A stretch of 64,000 nt of DNA from Aureispira anguillae (GTDB lineage: Bacteria; Bacteroidota; Bacteroidia; Chitinophagales; Saprospiraceae): contig NZ_AP026867.1 of NCBI RefSeq assembly GCF_026000115.1, positions 6,921,001-6,985,000 of the forward strand, in the 5' to 3' direction. Position 1 is the first letter of the stretch. Every line of letters starts with the position of its first letter. The notes beneath the pieces were generated by a model. That model was not told the origin of the DNA. It did no database searches and worked only from the letters and a program-made list of their open reading frames with translations. A program made the translations under genes and the position numbers. Shown in pieces: positions 36,990-46,821 of this stretch.

Positions 36990-39575
36990 ATGCGATTCCT
37001 AAATTATATACTAACTCTTTTTATTGTACTGGTATTTTGCGCTGTAGCAGATGCTCAACGTCCTAAACTGAATCGTGCTGAACGATTGATGGGACAGCAC
37101 AACTATACTGCAGCAATTAACCTTTACTTGAGTATCTTAGAAAAGGGTAACGATGACGATGCTATGATAGGCATAGCAGAATGTTATCGCCGTATTGGAA
37201 ACCCAGATGAGACAGAGTATTGGTATGGTTTGGTTTCTCGTATGCCTAATGCCCCTCAAAAGTCTTGGTTGTATTATGCGCAAGCATTGCAAAGAAATGG
37301 TAAATACAACGAGGCTAAGACTTGGGCCGAAAAATATGTCAGTCAGATTGAGCCCAACAATACACAGGCTATGTGGTTGATTAAATCTTGCGAGGAAGAT
37401 GTGGTACAGGATTTAAGAGCTTCTGGCAAACTGTATAAGGTGACTCCTGTGGATGAAATTAATACAGAAAACGATGAGTTTGCTCCTGCTTATTTTAAAA
37501 ATGATTTAGTATTTATTTCTGCTAGAGACCGCAAGGCGCACATCAAGCAGTTTAATCGTTGGAGCAATGAGGCCGATAAGCCATTTACAGAGGTTTATAC
37601 GACTAAAAGAAACCAAATCGGAGAGCCTGAAGAGTATATTTACAACTATGGAAAAGTAGAAAAGTTTAGCCCTTCTTTGAGTTCTAAATATCACGATGGG
37701 CCATTGACCTTTAATGCTGAGTTCAACGAAATTTATTTTACTCGATCTAATATGGACAAACCAGACGATGGTATTGTTCGATTGAAAGTTTATCAATCTA
37801 AGGGCGCTCCTAAGAAATATTCAGAACCTCGTTCTTTGCCTTTTAACAGTGATGAGTATTCTGTTTTGCATCCTTCGCTTTCTGATGATGGCGAAATGTT
37901 GTTTTTTTCTTCTGATATGCCTGGAGGCTTTGGGGGCTATGACTTATATGTTTCTTATTTGGAAGATGGTCGTTGGTCGCCTCCTGTTAATTTAGGACCT
38001 ACTGTTAATACAGAGGGAAATGAGGTGTTTCCTTTTCATCATGAGAGTGGCACACTTTATTTTGCTTCGAATGGTTTAGTAGGCATGGGAGGTTTGGATA
38101 TTTATAAAACTAGAGAAAACTATGGAGCTTGGACTGATCCTATCAATTTAGGATATCCAATTAATACCGTAGATGACGATTTTGGTTTTATCATCAATCC
38201 TGAACAAACACATGGTTATTTTTCTTCTAGCCGAAAAGGTAAGGGGGGAGATGATATTTATACCTTTACTAAATTATCTGTTACGGTTGAAATTAGCGTT
38301 TTTGACGAGGATACACAAATGCCTTTAGAGGCTGCGGATGTATTTACTCCTTGTTCTGAGGTGCAAAACTTTTTGACCAATCAAGATGGTAAGGTTATCA
38401 TGGAATTGCCTTTGAATAAGGCTTGTGATTTTGCCGCAGAAAAATTAGGCTACCAACCTAACTCGGTACGTTTGTCTTCTAAAAATCAACCTCCTGGCAA
38501 GACTTTATATGTTCAAATCCCGTTGAAGTTAGAATGTATTTTTATCGTTTCTGGAACTATTGTGGATGGTTTAACCAATTCCCCAGTGGATAGTGCGCTT
38601 GTGCGTTTGCAGTCCTATTGTGGTGGAGAACAGGATGAATTATCCATGTATACCGATGCAGAAGGTAAGTATGAATTCCGTGATGTTCGAGAGGATTGTG
38701 ATATTCGGGTAACGGTTTCTAAACCTGGTTTTACCAAGGGATCGGTGACGTTTAAAACAGGAACAGAATGCGGCGAATCTGCTGTTGCTAAAGGAGTTAT
38801 TGATACAGCAGGTGCTATTGTTAAATCAATTCCTTTGTATTGCTTTGGGGAAAATTGTGAGAAAGTAGATGGTGAGTTAGATCCTAATGATCCTAATTAT
38901 GATCCAAATAATCCTTATGGTGTTCCTGAAGATGAATGTATTAAGGATTCTATTGCGATGGATAATGGAGATATTAAAGTTGTCTTTTGTGACGATAGCT
39001 ATAAGATTGACCGATCTGGTGGAGGAACGGATTATTATACCGCAAATGATGAAAAAGATGATGATAGAAGTATAGCAACAGGATTGGCTCAGTTAGTTAA
39101 TATTTATTATGATTATGATCGAGCTAATCTTCGTTCTGATGCTAAAAAGGAACTAAAAAAGCTAGTTGCATTTCTAGATGCTTATCCTGCTGCAAAAATA
39201 AAACTAACCTCTCATACGGATGCTCGTGGTAAACGTGGTTATAATAAACGTTTGTCTAAGCGTAGGGCTGAATCGGTTGTTCGTTATTTAATGGAAAATG
39301 GAATTGATAAGAGTCGTCTAAGAGCAAAAGGAATGGGGGAAGAGGTGATGATTAATGATTGTTATGATGGAATAGAATGTAGTGAAGAGCAACATCAAGA
39401 AAATCGTCGAACAGAATTTACTGTTATAGAGTACATTCCGCCAACAATTAAAGATGCTAAATCTAAGCGTCCAACAACTATCAAAACAAATCCTTGTAAC
39501 AATTGCCCTGGTGCATCAGATGTAGAAGGAGAAGCTGGAGATATAAATAGTATAGAATCTTCTATTGAAGGATAG
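36990..39575 (+). CDS. PorE-like OmpA-family protein (TPR, PD40 propeller, carboxypeptidase-regulatory, OmpA)
   Basis: Encodes 861 residues with a signal peptide. Domain order reads TPR-like helices (residues 25-140), a WD40/PD40-type beta propeller (about 170-425, with FSSDMPGGFGGYDLY, YFASNGLVGMGGLDIY and YFSSSRKGKGGDDIY), carboxypeptidase-regulatory-like beta sandwiches (about 430-610), an acidic DPNDPNYDPNNPYG linker, then an OmpA C-terminal peptidoglycan-binding domain with YDYDRANLRSDAKKEL and the SHTDARG-type motif near residues 710-800. This matches the PorE design that ties the type IX machinery to peptidoglycan. Partner of the upstream PorP-like protein. Confidence 0.92.
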   Translation: MRFLNYILTLFIVLVFCAVADAQRPKLNRAERLMGQHNYTAAINLYLSILEKGNDDDAMIGIAECYRRIGNPDETEYWYGLVSRMPNAPQKSWLYYAQALQRNGKYNEAKTWAEKYVSQIEPNNTQAMWLIKSCEEDVVQDLRASGKLYKVTPVDEINTENDEFAPAYFKNDLVFISARDRKAHIKQFNRWSNEADKPFTEVYTTKRNQIGEPEEYIYNYGKVEKFSPSLSSKYHDGPLTFNAEFNEIYFTRSNMDKPDDGIVRLKVYQSKGAPKKYSEPRSLPFNSDEYSVLHPSLSDDGEMLFFSSDMPGGFGGYDLYVSYLEDGRWSPPVNLGPTVNTEGNEVFPFHHESGTLYFASNGLVGMGGLDIYKTRENYGAWTDPINLGYPINTVDDDFGFIINPEQTHGYFSSSRKGKGGDDIYTFTKLSVTVEISVFDEDTQMPLEAADVFTPCSEVQNFLTNQDGKVIMELPLNKACDFAAEKLGYQPNSVRLSSKNQPPGKTLYVQIPLKLECIFIVSGTIVDGLTNSPVDSALVRLQSYCGGEQDELSMYTDAEGKYEFRDVREDCDIRVTVSKPGFTKGSVTFKTGTECGESAVAKGVIDTAGAIVKSIPLYCFGENCEKVDGELDPNDPNYDPNNPYGVPEDECIKDSIAMDNGDIKVVFCDDSYKIDRSGGGTDYYTANDEKDDDRSIATGLAQLVNIYYDYDRANLRSDAKKELKKLVAFLDAYPAAKIKLTSHTDARGKRGYNKRLSKRRAESVVRYLMENGIDKSRLRAKGMGEEVMINDCYDGIECSEEQHQENRRTEFTVIEYIPPTIKDAKSKRPTTIKTNPCNNCPGASDVEGEAGDINSIESSIEG

Positions 39576-39600
39576 AGCCTTATTTATACAACATAAAAAA

Positions 39601-39631
39601 AGCGTTTAGGTTTTTCCTAAACGCTTTTTTT
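39601..39631 (+). terminator. Intrinsic terminator of the PorP/PorE-like unit
   Basis: A 10-bp perfect stem (39601-39610 with 39616-39625) with a T-rich loop and a T-run starting at 39625. Confidence 0.9.
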
Positions 39632-39886
39632 ATGCCTATTTAAGAGCATTGAGAATGCAAAAACTAATAAAAATAAAGAAAAAAAATGAACTAAACAAGT
39701 CTAAAAAACAATATTCTGTATTAGGGGTTTAAATGAAAAAAATACTTGTTTTTTTATGAAAAAAGGCGTATTATTAGCCCGTCTAAATTTGTTCAGAATC
39801 ATTTTATAGTGCATCATTGGATGCATAAAAGATTGAACAAGATTAGTATTCGGAACCGCCATTTTTTCCAAAACTCACAATATACT

Positions 39887-40891
39887 ATGTTTAAAAGTAA
39901 GACAGATTTTAATGCTTTTGATAAGAATAATAGCAAAGTAAAAAACCTAGAGGCAGCTAAAACAAAAGCCTTGACAAAGTCGGGGACTAAGAAACTAATT
40001 AACAAATTAGGTGAAAAAACTAGCTATCATCTTGTTTTGGATTACTTCGTAGATGATAAGGGAAAGACCTTGGGGCACTTCTTAGATTTAGGAGAAAATA
40101 AAAAATTAAGCAAGCATTTTGAACAGGTGGAAATGAAAGCTGGAAAGTTGGATAAGAGCATGTCCGAATCTCCTAAGAAAGCTTGTGCTGGCTTTGCTTA
40201 CATAGAACTCGTAAAAGGAAAAAAAGTGGTTCATATTGAACCCAATGCCAATTCTAAAATACCTAAGGGAAAATGGGCTAAAATTTTAAAGGACTTAAAA
40301 CCTTTGTTTGGAGGATTAAAAGCAGTTGTTGTGTTGGCTGGGGAGCTGATAGAAGCTGATCCACAAGAGGAGGGAGAAGACGTTGTTGCAAATGCAGAAG
40401 AGCCCACTAAAACAGAAAAACCTGCTACCGATCAAATAAAGGAATTGATCGTTGGCATTTCTGGTATTTTGAAAGAACAATTGCCCAAAGTTGTCTTACC
40501 AAATGTTAAATCTAAAAATGTTTCTCAGGAAGATTTAGATATTACAAGCGATTTGTTTGATAAAATAGAGGACTTCAAAGCGGTGTATGAGGAAGCAACA
40601 GCCGAAATTCAACAAAAAATTGCAAAGCACTACAATTCTATCCTTAATCAGGTTCCTAAGTTAGAAAAGATACAGCTTGCGGTTGAAAACCTATTGGGAA
40701 TTAGTGACAATGAAGTAACGGAAGAGGCACCAGATACCGCAGAAGTAAAAGCACTAAAAGAGTTGTTGGCTTATGTTAATAGTGAGATGGATTCGATCGA
40801 AAAGAATTTTACTAAGGCTAAGGATGAAATTACCAATGCCGCTTCTGAAATTATTGCTGGTGGAGAAGAATTATTGAAAGCATTATTTTAA
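39887..40891 (+). CDS. Helical protein of unknown function, first of a pair
   Basis: From the ATG at 39887 the protein has 334 residues; the frame is open from 39746 but the extra 47 codons look like untranslated leader. No signal peptide or membrane segment. The N-terminal half has a Lys-rich globular part (TSYHLVLDYFVDDKGKTLGHFLDLG), and the C-terminal half is mostly predicted helix with many Glu and Lys, suggesting a coiled coil. No family is recognised. It precedes the 591-residue gene at 40988 by 96 bases. Confidence 0.65.
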   Translation: MFKSKTDFNAFDKNNSKVKNLEAAKTKALTKSGTKKLINKLGEKTSYHLVLDYFVDDKGKTLGHFLDLGENKKLSKHFEQVEMKAGKLDKSMSESPKKACAGFAYIELVKGKKVVHIEPNANSKIPKGKWAKILKDLKPLFGGLKAVVVLAGELIEADPQEEGEDVVANAEEPTKTEKPATDQIKELIVGISGILKEQLPKVVLPNVKSKNVSQEDLDITSDLFDKIEDFKAVYEEATAEIQQKIAKHYNSILNQVPKLEKIQLAVENLLGISDNEVTEEAPDTAEVKALKELLAYVNSEMDSIEKNFTKAKDEITNAASEIIAGGEELLKALF

Positions 40892-40987
40892 TCCACAAAG
40901 CATCAAATTCACTTATTACGAAAAATTAGTTCTTGGCAAAGGAAAGATGTTGTTTTCTGCTCCAATGAACCTTAAACTATATAAGAC

Positions 40988-42763
40988 ATGCCAAAATCAG
41001 TCGCATTCGGAAAAGCACAAGAAGAACTCAAACGTTTACAAAAATTGAAACAAGAGATCTTGGGGAAAATGCCTAAGGAATCTAACTTCTTGACCAAACA
41101 ATTGATTAAACTGTTAGAAAAACAGTTGGAAAAATTAGAAGAAAAAATCAAAGAGGTAGAGCAAACTCTTGAAGAAGCTGTTACTGCTTCGGATATGGTT
41201 GATCCTGATATATTGGGTAAAACAAAAGATATTTTTGAAGGGGTTGCAGAGGGTAAAACAGATGAGGTAGTAGATGTTTTTAAAGACATTGCTAAGGATA
41301 AGGCACAGGAAATCATTGATAAAGAAATCAAGGATAAAGACCTTGCAAAGACGGTAAAGGATGCCATTGATCGTGCTAGTGAAGGAGATATGGACGGTGT
41401 GCTTGATGTGGTCAAAGATGGAGCAAAGGAAAAAGCAGGAGAGGTCATTGATAAACACATCGGAGATGAGGAAATTGCCGCTAAGTTAAAAGAGGTGCTG
41501 GATGGTGTTGCTGATGGTGATTGGGACGGAGTATTGGATACCATTAAAGATGGAGTAATTGATATTGCAGAAGGCAAACTAGAAGAGTTTATCGAGAAAT
41601 TGATTGAGCAGTTTGAGGCAGAAATCAAAATTAAGATAGAGCTGGATATGAAGGAAGAAGCCAAGGCGCTTATTCCTAAAGCATTGCAAGAGACCAAACA
41701 AAAAACAGGGCCACATTGGAGCGTAAAATTAGCGAAAAATCTTACTAAGCGTCTGTTCAAAGAATCTGTAATTATTATTAAAGATGAGATCGAGCGATTA
41801 ACTTCGGAGGATGGGCTTAAAATTTTGATTCAAATTGCTAAAGATGCAGCCTTTGAAACCCTAAAGAGTGGTTTGCTGGGTCGAAAAATAAAAGATATTC
41901 TCAAAGAATTGGTGGCGCAAGTTGCTAATCACCCTGAATTTAAGAAAATCATCAAAGACTTTAAGCGCAAAATGCTAATCATGTTTATTCGAGTAGCAGA
42001 AGAAGAAGTAGAAAAAACAGTAGGGCCTGTTTTTGATGCTTTTTTGAGAGTGCACACTCCTTGGGTAGGCACACTGCTTAGTACGGGCAAACAAACGGCT
42101 AAAATTGGTCCTTTGTGGGGTTGTGTCAGCCTTGCTTTGAGTGTACAAGCTGATTTTTCGGCTAAATTGACAGGAAAGAGAAAAGGGCTAGGAGCCATTG
42201 CTAAAGGTGGTTTATCTGGAAAAGCTTATGCAGGGGTTGGGATTCATATCGGATTTGACATTCCTGTCGTTGGGGATGTTGCAATTGAAGGAGGAGTTGA
42301 AGGTGGTCCAGAAATTAATGCTTTGGCGAGCATTGAATTGAGCTCAAAAAATGCAGTTATTCAGGGAACAGTTGTACCGATTACTGTCGATATTGATATG
42401 TCTGCAAGGTTGTATTTAGAAACACCGATTCCAAATCATATCTTAAAATATGTACCTGCTTATTTGGCTAGTACTTCTGTTGTTCAACAAACGATTTATT
42501 ATCCATTGGGACGCATCAACCTCTTAACGGCTACTACTCCAGGTTATTCTTTGACCTTCGATTTAGTCAAAAAGGAATATGCTTATATTGGGACTACTGG
42601 AGGCAAATACGATATTTCTGTTAATCCAAAAGTAAAAGCTTATATTAAAGAAACGAAAGAGGCGATAGAGCAAGCAGCACAATCTGTTGTAGATGCTGTA
42701 AATCCAACAAATTGGGATTTAAATCCTTTTGATGAAGAAGGTTGGATTGGAAGTCTATTCTAA
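40988..42763 (+). CDS. Large helical repeat protein with hydrophobic C-terminal region, unknown function
   Basis: Encodes 591 residues without a signal peptide. Residues 1-60 form a Lys-rich coiled coil. Then three tandem units of about 44 residues start near residue 80, each with the pattern (E/S/D)G-(D/T)x-(D)-xVxDxxKD followed by a helix. Residues 220-340 are helical. After about residue 345 comes a beta-rich, Gly-rich part (SLALSVQADFSAKLTGKRKG, KAYAGVGIHIGFDIPVVGDVAIEGG) that may be a membrane-interacting or barrel-like region. I recognise no family. It probably forms a transcription unit with the 39887 gene, ending at the terminator near 42812. Confidence 0.7.
   Translation: MPKSVAFGKAQEELKRLQKLKQEILGKMPKESNFLTKQLIKLLEKQLEKLEEKIKEVEQTLEEAVTASDMVDPDILGKTKDIFEGVAEGKTDEVVDVFKDIAKDKAQEIIDKEIKDKDLAKTVKDAIDRASEGDMDGVLDVVKDGAKEKAGEVIDKHIGDEEIAAKLKEVLDGVADGDWDGVLDTIKDGVIDIAEGKLEEFIEKLIEQFEAEIKIKIELDMKEEAKALIPKALQETKQKTGPHWSVKLAKNLTKRLFKESVIIIKDEIERLTSEDGLKILIQIAKDAAFETLKSGLLGRKIKDILKELVAQVANHPEFKKIIKDFKRKMLIMFIRVAEEEVEKTVGPVFDAFLRVHTPWVGTLLSTGKQTAKIGPLWGCVSLALSVQADFSAKLTGKRKGLGAIAKGGLSGKAYAGVGIHIGFDIPVVGDVAIEGGVEGGPEINALASIELSSKNAVIQGTVVPITVDIDMSARLYLETPIPNHILKYVPAYLASTSVVQQTIYYPLGRINLLTATTPGYSLTFDLVKKEYAYIGTTGGKYDISVNPKVKAYIKETKEAIEQAAQSVVDAVNPTNWDLNPFDEEGWIGSLF
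41225..41620 (+). repeat. Tandem 44-residue coding repeat units
   Basis: Three units of about 132 bp in the 591-residue protein, similar at protein level (for example KDIAKDKAQEIIDKEI, KDGAKEKAGEVIDKHI and KDGVIDIAEGKLEEFI). DNA identity is low, so the duplication is old. Confidence 0.7.
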
Positions 42764-42811
42764 AAGAAAAACGAAATACTGTTTAGCAAGTTTATAAATT
42801 GTATATAAAAG

Positions 42812-42868
42812 AAGAGTCCATTGGGAGAAAAAACCGTAAATAGGTTCTGTCCAATGGACTCTTTTTTT
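42812..42868 (+). terminator. Intrinsic terminator of the 39887-42763 pair
   Basis: Arms 42812-42823 and 42852-42863 form a 12-bp stem around a 28-base loop; a T-run follows. Confidence 0.75.
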
Positions 42869-42948
42869 ACAACTTCTAAGTTAATAAGGAAAAAAATAAG
42901 GTATCAAAAAAGATTAGGCAAATCGATAGATCATTTTTGAGGCTTTAC

Positions 42949-44652
42949 CTAAAGTAGTTGATCTAAGATCGCAGTCGCTTTATTGCCCAAATAAGCAACT
43001 TTCTCTTTTTGAAGGTGTTTTTTATAATTATTGACCAATTGTGCAGGAACAGAGGATAAATCTTGTTGTGCTAAATACATTACCTCATTTTCTTCTTTAC
43101 TAAAAGAAATTCCATCCTTGGCAAGTCTCAATTTTGCCATAAAACTAGGGAAATTATCCAATGGTAAAAACTCTACTAAGACACCACTTGGTGCTTCTTT
43201 CTTGATTCTATAAGTTAACAATTCCTCTTTGTCATCAGCGACAAGAATAGCGCCTGTCTCTGTAAAAACCATAGAGAACATAGCTAGAGACAGTTTCATT
43301 TTTTCGGCATACTCAGTAGGAAGGTCAGCCAATTTTTGGCTGTCCAAATCTTGAAATTTCCATAGTTTGCCAAATAATTTCTGAAGTACGGGAGAGGCTG
43401 CATTTTTTGCAAATTCTGCCTCATTGGCTTTGAGTGAACGAGTCTGAATATCTTGTAAAAAATCTTGAAAATAAGCCTTGATGTATTCTTGTGCCAAGGG
43501 GTGATGAGCGGCCTTGGCTGCTTTCATAAATCGATAAGCTTTATTGGTTTCTCCTTTCTTTTCATAGAGCATTCCCAAGCCATAAAAAGCTTCTTTTTGG
43601 CGCAGACTTTTAGCTTTTGCCAAGGGCATAAAGGTAGCTTCTGCTTCTTGATGTTTATTGAGTGCTGTCAAGGCTCTTCCTTTTTGCAGCAATACTCGTT
43701 CTGTTAGGCTTTTATCGTCTGTAGCCTTTTGTAAAAGAAGATCAGCATCCGCTAAAGCAGCTGCATATTCCTCTTGCTCTATCTTTGCTTCTATCAACAT
43801 TAAGAAGGCTTCTGTTTCTTGAGGATTCAATTCAATACATTTTTGTAAAGCGTCAATAGCTTGGTCTAATTCTAAAGCGTAAAGTGCAGCTTCTCCTAAA
43901 GTTCGATAAAACATAGAATGTTGCTCTTCAACTAATTCAGCGGCTTGGCGCAGATGTTCTACAGCTTTAGAGAATTGTTCTTGATTTAGTAATTCTTGTC
44001 CATAATTAAATTGATGAACATGATTGTTGGGCAACTGTTGGAGCAAACTTTCGTATAAAGGGAAGGTATCAGTGTTCCTTCCTAGATCTTTTAGTACTTT
44101 TATTTTGAGAGAAATAGCCGCCTCATTAAATGCTTCCTCTTGCTCCAAGAAAATATTTAAATCTCCTAATGCTGCTTCATGTTGGCTTAGACCATTAAAT
44201 GCTTCAGCCCGATATAAATAACTGGATAAGTTAGTGGCATCAAGTTGTATCGCTTGGTTGAGTAAATCCAATGCCTGTTGATAATCTTGATATTGTCTAA
44301 GTTGAAAACCAGCTTTAGCAATTAGAGCGTTCGTATTATTAGGATCTTTTCGGAGAATTTTCCCCCACATAATCTGAGCATCTTCTAAGCGTCCTTGAAG
44401 CTCTTTGATACGACAAAAACGAGTCATATAATCGATACTGTCAGGCTCTATTTCTAAGGCTTTAGCTAGGCAAACTTCTGCTTCGTTATAGCGACTAGGA
44501 ACGGCAAGAATTAAGGCTTCAGATAAATAGTAGTAACCAAATGCTTCTGTGGGGTATTCTGTCACGGCTTGTTTGGACAATACTTCTAATTCCGCCTGCT
44601 CATAATGTATTAAAGTATCTTCTAGTGCTACTAATAGTTGCTCTTTATCCAT
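42949..44652 (-). CDS. Tetratricopeptide-repeat protein
   Basis: Encodes 567 residues, no signal peptide. At least nine TPR motifs can be traced from residue 30 to about 375 (for example DSIDYMTRFCRIKELQGRLEDAQIMW, LSSYLYRAEAFNGLSQHEAALGDL). A distinct C-terminal domain of about 170 residues follows, beginning after the TPR block. TPR arrays mediate protein contacts; no partner is apparent from the neighbours. A long spacer separates it from the MFS transporter gene. Confidence 0.85.
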   Translation of the reverse strand: MDKEQLLVALEDTLIHYEQAELEVLSKQAVTEYPTEAFGYYYLSEALILAVPSRYNEAEVCLAKALEIEPDSIDYMTRFCRIKELQGRLEDAQIMWGKILRKDPNNTNALIAKAGFQLRQYQDYQQALDLLNQAIQLDATNLSSYLYRAEAFNGLSQHEAALGDLNIFLEQEEAFNEAAISLKIKVLKDLGRNTDTFPLYESLLQQLPNNHVHQFNYGQELLNQEQFSKAVEHLRQAAELVEEQHSMFYRTLGEAALYALELDQAIDALQKCIELNPQETEAFLMLIEAKIEQEEYAAALADADLLLQKATDDKSLTERVLLQKGRALTALNKHQEAEATFMPLAKAKSLRQKEAFYGLGMLYEKKGETNKAYRFMKAAKAAHHPLAQEYIKAYFQDFLQDIQTRSLKANEAEFAKNAASPVLQKLFGKLWKFQDLDSQKLADLPTEYAEKMKLSLAMFSMVFTETGAILVADDKEELLTYRIKKEAPSGVLVEFLPLDNFPSFMAKLRLAKDGISFSKEENEVMYLAQQDLSSVPAQLVNNYKKHLQKEKVAYLGNKATAILDQLL

Positions 44653-45139
44653 TTTAATTATTTTGATGCGTTGATGTATTTCTTAATCCGTAGGGGCTTT
44701 GACAACTCTAGTGTGACGATGCAATAGCAGCGTAGCTAATTAAATCGAGTGCTTATAGTACAACTTACCGTTTTGGATATTAGATGAGTTGCTAAAGAAC
44801 GACCAAGAGATACAAAAAACGATGATTTTTTATTTTCAAAACTTACTATCTGGGAAGATACAAATTTTAACAGAAAAATAGAACTATAAAAGAAATATTC
44901 TAGGTCAACCCAAGTAGAACTTAATTTTTGCTGAGCATGCTTTTTTTTAAGCTAAAATGTTAGGGAGAATGGATTAAATTTTCAACTCTTTATAAAGGAT
45001 GTCTGTTAATCTTATTAGATACTACCCAAAGGTAGAAAGGATACTCATTTTTTTAGATGACAATGGCGGATGCATCAAGTAGGTTATGTTTTTGAACAGA
45101 AAGAACTGAAAGGTGTAGAGTCTACGAAGATTAGATAGG
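44653..45139. other. AT-rich spacer
   Basis: About 490 bases with no ORF between the divergent TPR and MFS genes. The GCTA-rich segment near 44724-44750 (AGCAGCGTAGCTAATTAAATCG) resembles other spacers in the window. I see no clear promoter. Confidence 0.35.
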
Positions 45140-46414
45140 ATGATAAAAAGAATACTCAATGATTTTGCTAAAGTGCCTGCTCCAATTTTATATTTGATAG
45201 GAGCTGTATTCTTTATACAATTGATCGATGCCTCTTTGTTTATTTTGTTTAATTTTTATTTGAAAGATTTAGGCTATAGCGATAGTGAGATAGCCCATTT
45301 GGTTTCTTACAAATATGGAGCAATTATTTTATTTGCCTTCCCTTTAGGCTTGTTTATAAAAGGAAGGGAATTAATACACTTTTTTCGAATTGCTTCCATT
45401 GTAAGCCCTAGCTTAATGCTAATGGTCTTGTTTGCACTAGAATACAACTATACTACATTTGTGTATGTTTTGGTGTTTTTGTTTGGACTAGGAACGATTT
45501 GTATTAGTGTAACAGCAATGCCCTTTATTATTTTGAATACCCCCCAAGAACGACATTCTGAGGCCGTAACGCTTTATTTTCAAGTTTTTAGTGCGACAGC
45601 TTTTGTTTCTGGCTTGTTGAACTATTTGCTTAGTAGCCTTGCCCCTAGCTTTTTTACAGAAGGGGTGGTGTTAAAACTGTTTGGCGGCTTAGGATTTATT
45701 AGTATTTGGTTTATTTCCAAAATTGACCTTCAAGAGAATATTTCTGATCGAGTTCCGATTCGAACCTTTGTAAAAGCCTACGAATGGAAAAAAATAGGGA
45801 TAGCTATGTTTCCTACCATTTTGATTGCGACAGGAGCGGGCTTAACCATTCCATTTATCAATTTGTTCTTTTTGGCAATACACGACATTGACTCCAAGGC
45901 TTTTTCATTGTTGGGCGCCTTAAGTTTTGTTTTAGTAACGATTGTGATGCTCTTTATTCCTGCTATTCGCCGACGGTTTGGTTATAATATAGTCATTAAT
46001 GGTTTCCAATCTTTAGCGGTATTGGCTTTGTTTATAATGGCTTCTACCGAGTGGTATGCAGCATGGGAATGGGCTGCAACCTTAGCTGTTGCAGCATTTT
46101 TAATTCGTCAACCCTTGATGCAGGTTGCTTCGCCCGCAATAACTGAAATGACCATGTATTATGTTGGAGAAAAGAATCAAGAAATGATGGGAGCATTAAA
46201 CGCCTCTATTTGGTCTGGAGCTTGGTTTTTTAGCTCTATTATTTTTGGTGTATTGAGAGCGTGGAACGTTGCTTATGTGACCATTTTTATGATTACTGTT
46301 GTAATGTATTTGATTGCTACCATTGTCTATTATTGGCTGATAAAGGATTATAAACGAATGAAAGCCGCTCGTTATTCAGCAACCCAAAAGGCAGAAGAAT
46401 GGAGTGTTTTATGA
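45140..46414 (+). CDS. Major facilitator superfamily transporter
   Basis: Encodes 424 residues with about twelve hydrophobic segments spread over the whole length, typical of MFS carriers in the inner membrane. Features include the loop after TM2 (SYKYGAIILFAFPLG) and a central cytoplasmic loop near residues 195-215. Substrate not predictable. It converges with the DUF2007 gene 23 bases downstream; no clear terminator is visible between them. Confidence 0.85.
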   Translation: MIKRILNDFAKVPAPILYLIGAVFFIQLIDASLFILFNFYLKDLGYSDSEIAHLVSYKYGAIILFAFPLGLFIKGRELIHFFRIASIVSPSLMLMVLFALEYNYTTFVYVLVFLFGLGTICISVTAMPFIILNTPQERHSEAVTLYFQVFSATAFVSGLLNYLLSSLAPSFFTEGVVLKLFGGLGFISIWFISKIDLQENISDRVPIRTFVKAYEWKKIGIAMFPTILIATGAGLTIPFINLFFLAIHDIDSKAFSLLGALSFVLVTIVMLFIPAIRRRFGYNIVINGFQSLAVLALFIMASTEWYAAWEWAATLAVAAFLIRQPLMQVASPAITEMTMYYVGEKNQEMMGALNASIWSGAWFFSSIIFGVLRAWNVAYVTIFMITVVMYLIATIVYYWLIKDYKRMKAARYSATQKAEEWSVL

Positions 46415-46437
46415 TACGCTACAGAAGGTTGGGCTAA

Positions 46438-46818
46438 CTAGATATATAGCAATAAGACGAGCATAAAGGGAATAGCAATAATAAAAAAGCTAAGAAAGAC
46501 AACACGCAGTTCTTTGGGAAATTGGCGAACTAAAGGAAATTGTTTGGCAATACCATCTAAGAAATCTACAATCCAAAAATCTTTGGGGTTATTGTTGGCA
46601 TCCATAAAACCTGCTTCAATAAGGAGTTGAGAAGCCCTAACATAATCTTGTTTGTTAACTAATAATTTAGCTCCACCTATTGCTCTCGCTTCAATTGTGG
46701 TCACTTGCATAGTGAGTTCATCTCTACTAACCGTTTTAATGCCTGCTTCTTCGAGTTTTCTCTTTGCTAAAGCTAATTCTGCTAAATCATAAAAATGTTG
46801 GACAATAATTAGGCTCAT
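46438..46818 (-). CDS. DUF2007-type putative signal-transducing protein with C-terminal membrane segment
   Basis: Encodes 126 residues. The first 65 residues form the DUF2007 beta-alpha fold (VQHFYDLAELALAKRKLEEAGI then GGAKLLVNKQDYVRASQLLIEAGF). A linker follows, then a hydrophobic segment near residues 103-125 at the very C-terminus. Function of the family is unknown. It lies 3 bases after the sterol-desaturase-like gene on the same strand and is probably co-transcribed. Confidence 0.82.
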   Translation of the reverse strand: MSLIIVQHFYDLAELALAKRKLEEAGIKTVSRDELTMQVTTIEARAIGGAKLLVNKQDYVRASQLLIEAGFMDANNNPKDFWIVDFLDGIAKQFPLVRQFPKELRVVFLSFFIIAIPFMLVLLLYI

Positions 46819-46821
46819 TGT

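Noticed and set aside
40972-41760. Long minus-strand Ser-rich frame opposite the 591-residue gene
   Set aside because: It is antisense to a well-supported coding region with lower-quality codon pattern, and the plus frame continues well beyond it.
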